A stretch of DNA of 64,000 nt from UBA4742 sp963785815 (GCA_963785815.1 CAWAWN010000003.1:248001-312000); one strand, 5' to 3'. Positions 51,937 through 61,320 are shown, counted from the stretch's first letter. The notes: generated by a model not told the origin, from the sequence alone. A program made the numbers and translations.

Positions 51937-52287
51937 TCAGCGGGCGCGGAGCACGCAGAACTCGTTGCCCTCGGGGTCGGCCAGCACCACCCAGGTCTCG
52001 TCGCCGGTCTGGCCGACGTCGGCCCGGGTGGCACCCAGGGCCAGGATGCGCTCGACCTCGGCGTCGCGGTCGTCGGGCTTCAGATCGATGTGCAGGCGGT
52101 TCTTCACCGTCTTGTCCTCGGGGACGGGGACGAACACCAACGCCGGCTCGGTGTGCTCGTCCCGCCCGATGACCACCTCGTCGTCGGCCTGGTAGAGCAG
52201 CTGGTAGTCCAGCACCTGGCGCCAGAACTCGGCCAGGGCGGCCACGTCGTGGGCGTCGATGACGACGGTGTACCAGGAGCTGGGCAT
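51937..52287 (-). CDS. VOC (glyoxalase-fold) protein
   Basis: Protein of 116 residues from ATG 52287. A single VOC domain: YTVVIDAHDVAALAEFWRQVLDYQ, KNRLHIDLKPDD and VVLADPEGNEFCVL. The His in LHIDL and Glu in GNEFCVL are in metal-binding positions. Glyoxalase, resistance and dioxygenase roles all occur in the family; the specific one is unknown. Confidence 0.9.
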   Translation of the reverse strand: MPSSWYTVVIDAHDVAALAEFWRQVLDYQLLYQADDEVVIGRDEHTEPALVFVPVPEDKTVKNRLHIDLKPDDRDAEVERILALGATRADVGQTGDETWVVLADPEGNEFCVLRAR

Positions 52288-52338
52288 GCCGCAGCGTGGC
52301 ACAGCTCCGAGCCCGCCGCCCCCCGGTAACCTCCGGCC

Positions 52339-52827
52339 GTGCCCGTGACCGATGCCGACCTGGTCCACGCGCGCCGGGCCATCGCCCTGGCCGCCGAATC
52401 GCGGGCTGAGGGCAACCACCCCTTCGGCGCCCTGCTGGTCGATGCGGACGGCCAGGTGGTGGCCGAGGCCCACAACTCGGTGGTGGTCGGCCACGACCCC
52501 ACGGGACACGCCGAGACCAACCTGGTGCGCCAGGCCGGGCCCATCGCCGCTTCCGAGGGCATCGAGCTGTCGACCACGACCCTCTACACCTCGACCGAGC
52601 CGTGCGCCATGTGCGCGGGGGCCATCTACTGGGCCGGTATCGGTCGCGTCGTCTACGCCTTGGCCGAGGTCGACCTGTTGGCCATGACCGGCGGCGACCA
52701 CCCCGACAACCCCACCCTGGCCCTGCCCTGCCGCCAGGTCTTCGCCGCTGGGAGCCAGCCGGTGGACGTCGACGGACCGGTCCTGGAAGCCGAGGCCCGA
52801 GCGGTGCACGAGGGCTTCTGGACCTGA
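52339..52827 (+). CDS. Nucleoside / cytidine-type deaminase
   Basis: Protein of 162 residues from GTG 52339. The zinc-dependent deaminase signature is complete: HAE in TGHAETNLV and PCAMC in STEPCAMCAGAIYW. NHPFGALLVDADGQVVAEAHN is typical of guanine or tRNA-adenosine deaminase relatives. The length fits a guanine/cytosine deaminase better than TadA. Divergent from the VOC gene, 51 bases apart. Confidence 0.92.
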   Translation: MPVTDADLVHARRAIALAAESRAEGNHPFGALLVDADGQVVAEAHNSVVVGHDPTGHAETNLVRQAGPIAASEGIELSTTTLYTSTEPCAMCAGAIYWAGIGRVVYALAEVDLLAMTGGDHPDNPTLALPCRQVFAAGSQPVDVDGPVLEAEARAVHEGFWT

Positions 52828-52990
52828 TCGGGCGAGTCGACCGGGCCCGGTGGCCGCGACGTCCTGCTTTGCGGGGCCGGCGGGCCGGGGCCGGCCCCTC
52901 GCATCGGTCGGGAACCAGGGCCGGCCCGTCGGCGTCGGAACCAGGGTGCGGATCGGGAGCGGCCCGATCCCGGTCGTGGGAGGCACGTCG

Positions 52991-54664
52991 GTGAAGCTTC
53001 GACCCATCCCGCTGATGGCGGTTCTGTTGGTGGTGGTGGCCCTGGTGGCCGGGCTCGTGGCGTGGCACCACCGGTCCGGCTCGTTGGCGGCCGGTCGACC
53101 GGGCGAGCTGCCCATCCGGGCCGAGGTGGCCGGCCCGGTCGCCGCCGCCCTGGCCCCGGCGGCCGGCTCCGGGGATGTGGCGGGACCCGTCGTCTACGTG
53201 GCCGGGGCCGACCTGCCGGCGCTGGCGGGGACGGCCCACGCCTGGCGTCTGGAGCCCACGCCGGTCACCGCCACCGCCGTGTCGCGGTTGGCCACCGCCC
53301 TGGGCCTGTCGGGCGTGGCGATCACCCAGTCCCAGGGCTGGACCGTCACCGGGTCGGACGGGCGTCAGCTGGTGGTCACCCGCAGCCAGCCGGGCGGTCC
53401 CTGGACCTGGACCGTGGTGGGGGTGGCAGCCGGTGGTTCGCCCGTGGTGTGCCGGCCCCCGGCTGCGCCCCAGCCGGGCCCGGCCATTCGCCCGACCATC
53501 TCGAGCGGTTCCGCCTCGAGGAGCGCCGGCAGCGACGTGGTCGCGCCGAGCGCGGCCACCCCCGCGATCGGGACCGTCGAGGGGTGCGTGGCGCTGCCGG
53601 TCACCACCGTCCCCGACGTCCACCCCGGGGCGACCGATGTGGCGCCGCCGGGGTCGGCGCCAGCCGAGAGCCGAGCCCGCACCATGCTGGACGCCGCGGG
53701 CTACGACCTGGCCGGGTGGACGCTGAGCGCCTCGACGGCTGGCGATGCCACCACCGTCACCGCCGCTCCCGACCTGGACGGTGTGGCGCTCGACTCGTCG
53801 GGGTCCGGGTCCGGAAGTGCCACGCTGTCGCTGTCGTTCGGACCTGATGGCCAGGTGCAGTCGGGGTGGGGTGCGTGGGTGCAGCCGGTCGAGCGCGACG
53901 CCTACCCGCTCCTCGGCACCGCGGCGGCCATCGGGGCGCTCAACCAGGGTCGGGGCCTGCCTGGTGTCGAGCCCATGACCGCGGAGACCACACCGACCTC
54001 GCAGACCACCGGGACCTCGGCGGTGATCTCGCGGCCCGCGTGCGCCACGCCGGACGAGGCCCGAACCGGGCAGGTGCCGAGTTGTGCCCCGTCGGTGACC
54101 ACGACCCTGCCGGCCACGGCCAACGGCCCCGAACTGGCGCCCCCGTCCACGGTGGACTGCGCGGTGCTGGCCGGGCCCGCGCCCAGCTGCGCCCCGATGA
54201 TGTCCACCACCACCTCCACCGCAACCGGGAGCTCGAACGGCGCTTCGCCGCCGGCCAGCGAGCCACCGGTCTCGGCCCCGCCGCCGGTCACCGCGCCGGT
54301 GACGGTCACGATGGCGCCGCGCCGGGTCCAGCTCGACCGGGCCGAGGTGGTGCTCGAGGCGATGGTGGGCACCGACGGCACCACGTGGCTGGTGCCCGCC
54401 TACCGGTTCACCTCCTCGGCCACGCCGGGGACCTGGTTGGTGCTGGCCATCGACGAAAAGTGGTTCGACCCGGGCACCGACGCCGGCTCGGCCACCACCG
54501 GCACCGGCACCGGCACCGGCACGGCGGACGGCGGCTCCGCCGGCTCCACGCCCGGCTCGAGCGTCGTCGCGCCCGCCACCACGCGGGTGGTGCCACCCGC
54601 CACCCCCGGCATTGAGTCCACGGGCACCGCCATCCCGATCACGGCGAAGGACCCGCGCGGATAG
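52991..54664 (+). CDS. Membrane-anchored extracytoplasmic protein of unknown function
   Basis: Protein of 557 residues from GTG 52991 (KLRPIPLMAVLLVVVALVAGLVAWHH), giving one N-terminal membrane helix. The exported part has an N-terminal domain (AHAWRLEPTPVTATAVSRLATALGL), a Cys pair, a long Ser/Thr/Pro-rich stretch and a C-terminal domain (VQLDRAEVVLEAMVGTDGTTWLVPAYRFTS). A GGCACC run near 54500 encodes a Thr-Gly repeat that can slip. I do not recognise a family. The layout resembles extracytoplasmic domains of actinobacterial anti-sigma-linked proteins, but no sigma gene is next to it. Confidence 0.7.
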   Translation: MKLRPIPLMAVLLVVVALVAGLVAWHHRSGSLAAGRPGELPIRAEVAGPVAAALAPAAGSGDVAGPVVYVAGADLPALAGTAHAWRLEPTPVTATAVSRLATALGLSGVAITQSQGWTVTGSDGRQLVVTRSQPGGPWTWTVVGVAAGGSPVVCRPPAAPQPGPAIRPTISSGSASRSAGSDVVAPSAATPAIGTVEGCVALPVTTVPDVHPGATDVAPPGSAPAESRARTMLDAAGYDLAGWTLSASTAGDATTVTAAPDLDGVALDSSGSGSGSATLSLSFGPDGQVQSGWGAWVQPVERDAYPLLGTAAAIGALNQGRGLPGVEPMTAETTPTSQTTGTSAVISRPACATPDEARTGQVPSCAPSVTTTLPATANGPELAPPSTVDCAVLAGPAPSCAPMMSTTTSTATGSSNGASPPASEPPVSAPPPVTAPVTVTMAPRRVQLDRAEVVLEAMVGTDGTTWLVPAYRFTSSATPGTWLVLAIDEKWFDPGTDAGSATTGTGTGTGTADGGSAGSTPGSSVVAPATTRVVPPATPGIESTGTAIPITAKDPRG

Positions 54665-54815
54665 GCGCGGGCGGCGGGGAGACGCCGTCCGGTCTTCGCT
54701 CCGCTGCGGTCGGACACCGCCCGACCGCGGGTCGAAGCGCCTCGTGACCCGGCCGCCGGCCGGGGATGATGTCGGACCGCTTGCGGTCGCCGGGTTCGGC
54801 TGGTCGACTTCGGCC

Positions 54816-56276
54816 ATGAACGACCCCGACCTCGACACCGCCACCGCCAGCCAGGCGGTCGCCGCCCTGGCGCAGGGGACGCTCGGCAGCGCCGAGCTGC
54901 TCGACGCCCACCTCGCCCGCATCGAGCGCGACAACCGCGCCATCAACGCGGTGGTGGCCTTCGACGTCGAACGGGCGCGGGTCCAGGCGGCCCGCGCCGA
55001 CGACGACCGGGCCGCCGGTCGCAGCTGGGGCCCGTTGCACGGCCTGCCCATGACCATAAAGGACTCCTTCGAGACCGAGGGCCTGGTCACCACCTCGGGC
55101 GCGCCGGAGCTGGCCGACCACGTCCCCGACCGCGACGCCGACGCCGTGGCTCGTCTCAGGGCGGCCGGCGCCATCGTGTTCGCCAAGACCAACCTGCCCC
55201 TCTACGCCGGCGACACCCAGACCTTCAACGACGTGTACGGCCGGACGAACAACCCGTGGGACCTGAGCCGCACGCCGGGGGGCTCGTCGGGCGGGGCAGC
55301 CGCGGCCCTGGCCTGCGGCATGACGCTGCTCGAGCTGGGCAGCGACATCGGCGGGTCCATCCGCACCCCGTCGCACTACTGCGGCGTCTTCGGGCACAAG
55401 CCCACCTGGGGCCTGGTGCCCCAGCGCGGCCACATCCCCGGCCCGCCCGGCACGAGGACGCCGGCTGACCTGAACGTGGTCGGACCGATCGGTCGATCCG
55501 TGGCCGACCTCGAGCTCGGGCTCGACGTGCTGGGGGCCGACGCGTTCGGCCTGCGGGGCGCGATCGCACCGCCGGTGCCGGCGCGGTTGAGCCGCGTCGC
55601 AGACCTGCGGGTGGGGTTCTGGTTCGACGATCCCGCCGCGCCCACCGACCGAGCGGTGCGGGATCGCCTCGAGGCCACGCTGGCCGCCTTGGCCGACACC
55701 GGCGCCACAGTCGTCGAGGGCGTCCGGACCGCCACCTCGCTCGAGGAGCAGCACCTGACCTATCTGCACCTGCTGCTGTCGGTGGTGGCGGGCGGCTTCC
55801 CCGACGACGTCCTCACCTTCAGCCAGCAGCTGGCCGACGCCCTCGACCCCGACGACCGAACCCGGTCAGCCGCCATGCTGCGCGGGATGGTCTCCACCCA
55901 CCGGGACTGGACCCGCGTCAGCGAGCGTCGGCACCGCGTGGCGCAGGAGTGGGCCGAGGTGTTCGAGCAGGTCGACGTCATGCTGGCTCCCGTCACGCCG
56001 GTGGTCGCACCGCACCACGACACCGAGAGGCCCCTGGACCAGCGGACCATCCAGGTCGACGGCCAGGATCGCCCCTACCTCGACCAGCTGGTGTGGGCCG
56101 GGTTGGCCACCATGCCCTTCCTGCCGGCCACGGTCGTGCCCACGGGCCTCACGCCCGACGGGCTGCCGGTGGGGGTGCAGATCGTCGGCCCCTTCGGCGG
56201 AGACCGCACGACCCTGGCGGTCGGGGGCTGGCTCGAGGAGATCCTGGGCGGCTTCCGCGCCCCGCCCGCCCCCTGA
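54816..56276 (+). CDS. Amidase signature family enzyme
   Basis: Protein of 486 residues from ATG 54816. The Ser-cisSer-Lys triad is visible: Lys in MTIKDSFE, Ser in PGGSSGGAAAAL and the nucleophile Ser in GSDIGGSIRTPSHYCGVFG. Length fits the family. LPATVVPTGLTPDGLPVGVQIVGP closes the domain. It could hydrolyse a small amide, an acylated amine or act like GatA, but no GatB or GatC gene is near. Cytoplasmic. Confidence 0.93.
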   Translation: MNDPDLDTATASQAVAALAQGTLGSAELLDAHLARIERDNRAINAVVAFDVERARVQAARADDDRAAGRSWGPLHGLPMTIKDSFETEGLVTTSGAPELADHVPDRDADAVARLRAAGAIVFAKTNLPLYAGDTQTFNDVYGRTNNPWDLSRTPGGSSGGAAAALACGMTLLELGSDIGGSIRTPSHYCGVFGHKPTWGLVPQRGHIPGPPGTRTPADLNVVGPIGRSVADLELGLDVLGADAFGLRGAIAPPVPARLSRVADLRVGFWFDDPAAPTDRAVRDRLEATLAALADTGATVVEGVRTATSLEEQHLTYLHLLLSVVAGGFPDDVLTFSQQLADALDPDDRTRSAAMLRGMVSTHRDWTRVSERRHRVAQEWAEVFEQVDVMLAPVTPVVAPHHDTERPLDQRTIQVDGQDRPYLDQLVWAGLATMPFLPATVVPTGLTPDGLPVGVQIVGPFGGDRTTLAVGGWLEEILGGFRAPPAP

Positions 56277-56570
56277 CCCGGGTGGCCGACGGGCTCCTCC
56301 AGGCCGGCCGAAGGGGTCGATGGCGACCGGATCGGGCGCGATTCGGGGCCTGACGGCGAAAAGTCGTTGGTGACCGATCGTCACCTACTGGGTCGAAGGT
56401 CCCATGTGGGACAGTACATCCTGGTGAATTTTCCTGTCTTTCCGTACCCTGAGGTGACCCGTTTCACAACGGAATCGTCGCGGAAAAGTTGCGATCGGGT
56501 GACGGAATGCCGAAAGTAGGGGGCCGCAAACAACCCCCCAGCCCGACTCCGGGCGAAAGGCAGCTGTCCC
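56277..56570 (+). other. Non-coding stretch with structured leader upstream of the Rpf-like gene
   Basis: About 290 bases without a credible gene, clearly more AT-rich from 56350 to 56530. Small hairpins follow each other: GGTGAC/GTCACC (about 56369-56385), GTCCC/GGGAC (about 56399-56412), GGGGG/CCCCC (about 56519-56538) and CCCG/CGGG (about 56542-56553), ending in GAAAGG, a possible ribosome site. Rpf genes in other actinobacteria are preceded by long leaders, some of them c-di-AMP riboswitches; I cannot confirm that motif here. Confidence 0.4.
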
Positions 56571-56658
56571 TTGTCCCTCCATCTCCCCTTCCGAGAACGT
56601 CGCCGCGCGCCGAGCCGCCGAGGTCAGCCTCGCCGGCGCGATCGCGCTCAGCGTCATC

Positions 56659-57282
56659 GTGGCCCCCGGTCTCATCCGTGGCCACGGCTCACGCTCCAAC
56701 CAGGCCGGCGCGGTCGCCACCACGTCGTCCAGCGTCCCGTCCACCACCAGCACGACCGTGGCCCCGGTGGCCCTGCCTCCGGTGGCACCACCCAACCCGG
56801 TGGCCCCGGTCTCGGTCTCCGATGAGCAGTCCTTCCGGCATCGGTGGACCGCCAGCTCGACCTTTCGCCTGAGCGTGGCCTACGCCAACGCCACGCCCCT
56901 CGAGCGCCTGGCGCTCACGGCCTACCTGACGCCGGCCCCGCCGGCGCCGCCCGCTCCGGCACCCAAGCCGGCGCCCGCGCCGAAGGTGGTCGTGCACACG
57001 GCCGCCCCCGTCGCGTCGGCCGCCGCTCCCGCCGTGGCCGACGGCTCGGTGTGGGATCGCATCGCCGCCTGCGAGTCCAGTGGCAACTGGGCCGACAACA
57101 CCGGCAACGGCTACTCGGGCGGGCTGCAGTTCAGCCCCTCGACCTGGCGTGCCTACGGCGGCACCGCCTACGCCCCCTACGCCTGGCAGGCGTCCCGGGA
57201 GCAGCAGATCGCCGTCGCCACCAACATCTACAACGCGCAGCACAGCTACCGGGCGTGGCCCGTCTGCGGCAGCCGCGCGTAG
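56659..57282 (+). CDS. Resuscitation-promoting-factor-like (Rpf) transglycosylase
   Basis: At least 207 residues from GTG 56659. The C-terminal domain is a full Rpf/transglycosylase-like fold: WDRIAACESSGNWADNTGNGYSGG with the catalytic Glu, LQFSPSTWRAYGG, and a closing WPVCG that makes the disulfide. A Pro/Ala linker precedes it. The start is doubtful: the same frame upstream encodes EVSLAGAIALSVIVAPGLI, a good signal or anchor segment, but reaches a stop at 56500-56502 without any start codon. A one-base shift near 56590-56620 would join it to TTG 56571. It remodels peptidoglycan during regrowth or cell separation. Confidence 0.85.
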   Translation: MAPGLIRGHGSRSNQAGAVATTSSSVPSTTSTTVAPVALPPVAPPNPVAPVSVSDEQSFRHRWTASSTFRLSVAYANATPLERLALTAYLTPAPPAPPAPAPKPAPAPKVVVHTAAPVASAAAPAVADGSVWDRIAACESSGNWADNTGNGYSGGLQFSPSTWRAYGGTAYAPYAWQASREQQIAVATNIYNAQHSYRAWPVCGSRA

Positions 57283-57294
57283 TTCACTGGCCCT

Positions 57295-57334
57295 CCGGAT
57301 GGCGAGCCTCCCTGCGGGCGGCTTCGCCATCCGG
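57295..57334. terminator. Hairpin just after the Rpf-like gene
   Basis: CCGGATGGCGAGCC (57295-57308) pairs with GGCTTCGCCATCCGG (57320-57334) with a single bulged T, starting 12 bases after the stop. No T-tract. Probably the 3' end signal for the Rpf transcript. Confidence 0.6.
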
Positions 57335-57375
57335 GTGACATCGGTCCAGCGGCTCCGGCCTGGCGGCCTGCGCCT

Positions 57376-57413
57376 ACATCGCCCCCGGTCGGATCGCCGG
57401 CCGGGGGCGATGT
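57376..57413. repeat. Perfect 13-bp hairpin between Rpf-like and SOD genes
   Basis: ACATCGCCCCCGG (57376-57388) and CCGGGGGCGATGT (57401-57413) pair perfectly around 12 bases that can themselves form CCGG contacts. It lies 100 bases before the SOD start. Either a second terminator or part of the SOD control region. Confidence 0.65.
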
Positions 57414-57513
57414 GCGCCCTGGCCAGCTCTTCTCGTCCTTTTTGGTTGTCCATGCGGGTAGTGTCCCGTCGGTCGCCCGCACCGGCAGGGCAGCTTCCAC
57501 GAGAGGACTCCAC

Positions 57514-58092
57514 ATGGCCTTCGAACTCCCCCCGCTCCCGTACGCCCAGGATGCGCTGGCGCCCTACATCAGCGCCGAGACGCTGGAGTACCACTACGGC
57601 AAGCACCACCAGACGTACGTGACCAACCTCAACAAGCTGACCGAGGGCACCGACCTGGCCGACAAGTCGCTGGAAGAGGTGATCGCCGAGGCCGACGGCG
57701 GCCTGTTCAACAACGCCGCCCAGGTGTGGAACCACAGCTTCTACTGGAACTGCATGAGCCCCCGCGGTGGCGGCGCCCCGACGGGCGAGGTGGGCGACAA
57801 GATCAACAGCGCCTTCGGCTCCTACGACGAGTTCAAGGCCCAGTTCACCGAAGCGGCCACCACCCAGTTCGGCTCGGGATGGGCCTGGCTGGCCGATGAC
57901 GGCAGCGGCCTGCAGATCATGAAGACGGCCAACGCCGACCTGCCGCTCAAGCACGCGGCCAAGGCGGTGCTCACCATCGACGTGTGGGAGCACGCCTACT
58001 ACATCGACTACCGCAACGCCCGGCCCAAGTACATCGAGACCTTCCTCGACCACCTGGTCAACTGGGAGTTCGTGGCCGCCAACCTGGCCTGA
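57514..58092 (+). CDS. sodB: Iron-type superoxide dismutase
   Basis: Protein of 192 residues from ATG 57514, with GAGAGGA upstream. Metal ligands: H27 (YHYGKHHQTY), H75 (VWNHSFYWN), D157 and H161 (IDVWEHAYYIDYRNARPKY). FNNAAQVWNHSFYWNCMSP and FGSGWAWL are the iron-type signatures and the whole is strikingly like the enterobacterial enzyme SodB. It removes superoxide in the cytoplasm. Actinobacteria more often have the Mn-type or nickel enzyme, so a transferred gene is possible. Confidence 0.95.
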   Translation: MAFELPPLPYAQDALAPYISAETLEYHYGKHHQTYVTNLNKLTEGTDLADKSLEEVIAEADGGLFNNAAQVWNHSFYWNCMSPRGGGAPTGEVGDKINSAFGSYDEFKAQFTEAATTQFGSGWAWLADDGSGLQIMKTANADLPLKHAAKAVLTIDVWEHAYYIDYRNARPKYIETFLDHLVNWEFVAANLA

Positions 58093-58200
58093 CCTACCCG
58101 CTCGACCGACGCGGAGGGCGGCCCGAGTCGCCCTCCGCTGTCGCGCCCGGCCGACAGCGTCCCCCGTGGCCTCCGCACCGGCCGACTAGCGTCGCCGGTC

Positions 58201-59724
58201 ATGACGCGCCTGCGGCTCGACGCCCAGCGCCTCCTGTTGGGCGGTGCGCTGCTGGCGCTGGCGCTGCTGGTCTGGGCTCCGATCGACCACGACGACACCT
58301 ACATCTACGAGACCACCGGCCGGTGGATCGGCCAGCACCACCGCATCCCCAGGGTCGACCCGTTCTCGTGGACCTACCGCGGTCGCACCTGGCAGTCCAA
58401 CGCCTGGGGCTGGAGCCTGATCCTGTGGCTGGCCCACGAGGCCGGCGGCCAATGGGTCGTGGCCCTGCTCAAGCCGGCGCTCGTGGTCGTCGCCGGCCTG
58501 GGATCGGTGTGGGCGGCGCGACGGTTCGGGGCACGCCGCGGGCCGGCCGCGGTCGGGGCGGTGCTGGTCCTGGTGCTGATGTTCCCGTGGATCACCGACC
58601 GGCCGCAGATGGCGTCCTTCGCCTTCTTCCCCTTCACCCTGGCCATGGCCCACCTGGCCACCCGCCACGGCCGGCTCCGCCTGCGCTGGGTGGCCGGTCT
58701 GGCCGGGCTCTTGGTGGTGTGGGTCAACGTGCACTCGGTGGCCCTGGTCGGTGCGGCCGTGGTCGGGGCCCTCGAGGCCGGGGTGATCCTCGATCGCCTG
58801 TGGTGGCGTCGGTCAGGCACCTGGCCCCCGGGCTGGCCGGTCGGGCCGGCAGACGCGCCGTCGGTCGGGTCGCTCGCATCGCTCGACGGACCGGCCGGCG
58901 AGGTCGGCCCGTCGTGGCCGAGCTGGGTGAGCTGGTTCGGGGGACCCGTGCTGGTGGCGGCGGTGGCCGGGCTGGCCATGCTGGTCAACCCGTGGGGGTT
59001 CGGCCTGATCACCCACGCCGCCCAGGTGCGATCCCTGTCGGCCAGCACCATCAGCGAGTGGTACCCGCTGCTGCGCTCGGGACCCATCATGGTCATCCCC
59101 ATCGCGGTGGCCGTGGCCGTGGTGGTGGTCACGGTGGCGGCCGGGCCCCGTCGGCGGGTCGAGCTGGTGCTGCCCGTGCTGGCCACCGCGGTGCTGACCC
59201 TCGACGCCAACCGCAACGCCCCCTTCTTCCTGCTGGCCGTGGCCATCCTGGTCACGCCCATGATCCCGGCGTCGTGGACGGTGCTGGCCGGGCGTCGCGA
59301 CCTGGCCTTGGTCGGCGTGGTCGCCGCCCTGGTCATCGGGGTGGTGGTCGCCGTCCCGCACGCGTGGAGCTCGGGCGATCCCGGTCCCCACATCGCCGGC
59401 CGCTCGACCGACGCCCTGCCCCGCGGCTGCAAGCTGCGCAACGACTACCGGTTGGGCGGCTACGTCATCTGGCGACGTCCGGACGTGCCGGTGTCCGCCG
59501 ACGGCCGCAACGACCTCTACGGCCTGGCGGGCTACGCCCAGAACCGCTGGTTCGAGCAGCCGGAGGAGGCGCTGGCCGCGCCCGACACCTTCCGCGCCCA
59601 GGGCGTGGACTGCGTGCTGGCCACCCCCGACAGCCCGATCATCGCTCCGCTGGAGCGAGCGGGGTGGCGCGTGGTGGGCCGGGACGGATCCGGCGTAGCC
59701 CTGGTGTCGGGGTCCGCCAGCTAG
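58201..59724 (+). CDS. Polytopic membrane protein, GT-C glycosyltransferase-like
   Basis: Protein of 507 residues with about ten membrane segments. After the first helix comes IDHDDTYIYETTGRWI, an acidic pair in the first outer loop as in GT-C enzymes that use polyprenyl-phosphate sugars, then RVDPFSWTYRGRTWQSNAWGW. The C-terminal 110 residues form a soluble outer domain. It may glycosylate lipids or proteins on the outer face. No partner genes are near, so the assignment rests on topology and the acidic motif. Confidence 0.7.
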   Translation: MTRLRLDAQRLLLGGALLALALLVWAPIDHDDTYIYETTGRWIGQHHRIPRVDPFSWTYRGRTWQSNAWGWSLILWLAHEAGGQWVVALLKPALVVVAGLGSVWAARRFGARRGPAAVGAVLVLVLMFPWITDRPQMASFAFFPFTLAMAHLATRHGRLRLRWVAGLAGLLVVWVNVHSVALVGAAVVGALEAGVILDRLWWRRSGTWPPGWPVGPADAPSVGSLASLDGPAGEVGPSWPSWVSWFGGPVLVAAVAGLAMLVNPWGFGLITHAAQVRSLSASTISEWYPLLRSGPIMVIPIAVAVAVVVVTVAAGPRRRVELVLPVLATAVLTLDANRNAPFFLLAVAILVTPMIPASWTVLAGRRDLALVGVVAALVIGVVVAVPHAWSSGDPGPHIAGRSTDALPRGCKLRNDYRLGGYVIWRRPDVPVSADGRNDLYGLAGYAQNRWFEQPEEALAAPDTFRAQGVDCVLATPDSPIIAPLERAGWRVVGRDGSGVALVSGSAS

Positions 59725-59804
59725 CGCGTCATCCGGCGACGCCTGCGTCTGGACCGGCGCGAATCGGGTCGTGGGGGATCGGTGGAGCGCACTAGCGTGC
59801 GCCC

Positions 59805-61199
59805 ATGCTGCGCCTGTTCGACACCGCTCGGGGCGAGGTCGTGCCCTTCGAGACCCGCCTAGCGGGCCAGGTGTCGATGTACGTGTGCGGCCCCACGGTC
59901 TACGGCCCGCCCCACCTGGGCCACGGTCGCTTCTCGCTGGTGTTCGACGTGCTGCGCCGCTACCTGACCTGGAGCGGCTACGACGTCACCTACGTCTCCA
60001 ACATCACCGACATCGACGACAAGATCATCGAGCGGTCGCGGGCCGAGGGCCGTCCGGCCGAGGAGATCGCCCGCCGGTGCGAGAAGGTGTGGTGGAAGGG
60101 GATGGACGGCATCGGCGTGGCCCGCCCGACCCACGATCCCCACGCCACCGCCTACGTCGAGCAGATGGTGGCGTTCATCGGCGAGCTGGTCGACGCCGGT
60201 CGGGCCTATGAGACCTCCGACGGCGTGTACTTCTCGGCCGAGTCCGTGCCCGACTACGGGCTGCTGGCCCGCCAATCGATCGACTCGCTCCAGGCCGGGG
60301 CCCGGGTCGAGGTGGACGACGACAAGCGCTCGCCCATCGACTTCGCGCTGTGGAAGAAGGCGAAGCCGGACGAGCCGTCGTGGCCCTCGCCGTGGGGCGC
60401 CGGGCGCCCGGGCTGGCACACCGAGTGCGTGGTCATGTCGCTCGACCTGTTGGGCGACGGCTTCGACCTGCACGGTGGTGGCCAGGACCTGGCCTTCCCC
60501 CACCACGAGAACGAGCGGGCCCAGGCCGTGGCCCTGGGTCACACCTTCGCCCGGCACTGGATGCACAACGGCTTCGTCGAGGTGGGCGGCGAGAAGATGT
60601 CCAAGAGCCTGGGCAACTTCGACAACCTGCTCGACCTGATCCGCAAGTCCGATCCTCGGGCCTTCCGGCTGCTGGTCCTGCGCAGCCACTACCGCTCGCC
60701 GGTCGAGGTCACCAACGCCACCGCGGACGACGCCTCGGCCGCCCTGCGCCGGCTCGACACCTTCGTGCGCCGGGCCGGCGAGCTGCCGGCGGGCACCGCC
60801 CAGGCCGAGGAGCTCGACGAGTTCCGCCGCCTCATGGACGACGACCTCAACACACCGGGGGCGGTCAGCCTGCTGTTCACCCTGGTGCGGCGGGGCAACC
60901 AGGCCCTCGACGCCGACGACGACACCGGTGCGGCCGACATACTGGCCACCGTCCGCCAGATCACCTCCGCGGTCGGCCTCGAGGTGGCTTCCCCGAGCTC
61001 GGGAGCGTCGGGAGTGGGGACGCCCGGCGAGGACGATCCGTCGGGTGTGAGCCCCGAGGCCCGGGCCCTGGCCGTCGAGCGGGACCATGCCCGGGCGGCC
61101 AAGGAGTGGGACCGGGCCGACCAGCTGCGCGACCAGCTGGTGGCGCTGGGCTACGTGGTCGAGGACACCCCGGCCGGCACCCAGATCCGCCCCGCCTGA
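59805..61199 (+). CDS. cysS: Cysteinyl-tRNA synthetase
   Basis: Protein of 464 residues from ATG 59805. Class I motifs: HIGH as HLGH (residues 37-40) and KMSKS near residue 265. Zinc ligands: C28 in YVCGPTVY, Cys in WHTECVVMS, and His/Glu in FPHHENE. NITDIDDKI and LHGGGQDL are diagnostic. The C-terminal ERDHARAAKEWDRADQLRDQL helix is complete, which separates it from the shorter mycothiol ligase MshC. Confidence 0.97.
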   Translation: MLRLFDTARGEVVPFETRLAGQVSMYVCGPTVYGPPHLGHGRFSLVFDVLRRYLTWSGYDVTYVSNITDIDDKIIERSRAEGRPAEEIARRCEKVWWKGMDGIGVARPTHDPHATAYVEQMVAFIGELVDAGRAYETSDGVYFSAESVPDYGLLARQSIDSLQAGARVEVDDDKRSPIDFALWKKAKPDEPSWPSPWGAGRPGWHTECVVMSLDLLGDGFDLHGGGQDLAFPHHENERAQAVALGHTFARHWMHNGFVEVGGEKMSKSLGNFDNLLDLIRKSDPRAFRLLVLRSHYRSPVEVTNATADDASAALRRLDTFVRRAGELPAGTAQAEELDEFRRLMDDDLNTPGAVSLLFTLVRRGNQALDADDDTGAADILATVRQITSAVGLEVASPSSGASGVGTPGEDDPSGVSPEARALAVERDHARAAKEWDRADQLRDQLVALGYVVEDTPAGTQIRPA

Positions 61200-61320
61200 C
61201 CTCCCCCGGCCAAATTGGGCATCTTTGGCTGTTCCCTTTCGCGCATTTCGATGGCCAGTTTCGGGCGTTGGCGCGGCGGCCGATTTGACCTGAGGTAGCG
61301 GGTCGCGTTCGCTTGCGGCC

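Noticed and set aside
54500..54530. GGCACC run as a regulatory microsatellite
   Set aside because: It lies inside a coding region and encodes a Thr-Gly linker; only slippage-prone low complexity can be claimed.
59805..61199. Mycothiol ligase MshC instead of CysS
   Set aside because: The C-terminal tRNA-binding helical region is complete and the length (464 aa) is that of CysS.
61200..61320. A terminator between cysS and the MFS gene
   Set aside because: Short CCAAA/TTTGG and GGCCAAAT/ATTTGACC pairings exist, but they are weak and imperfect with no T-tract; I see nothing firm.
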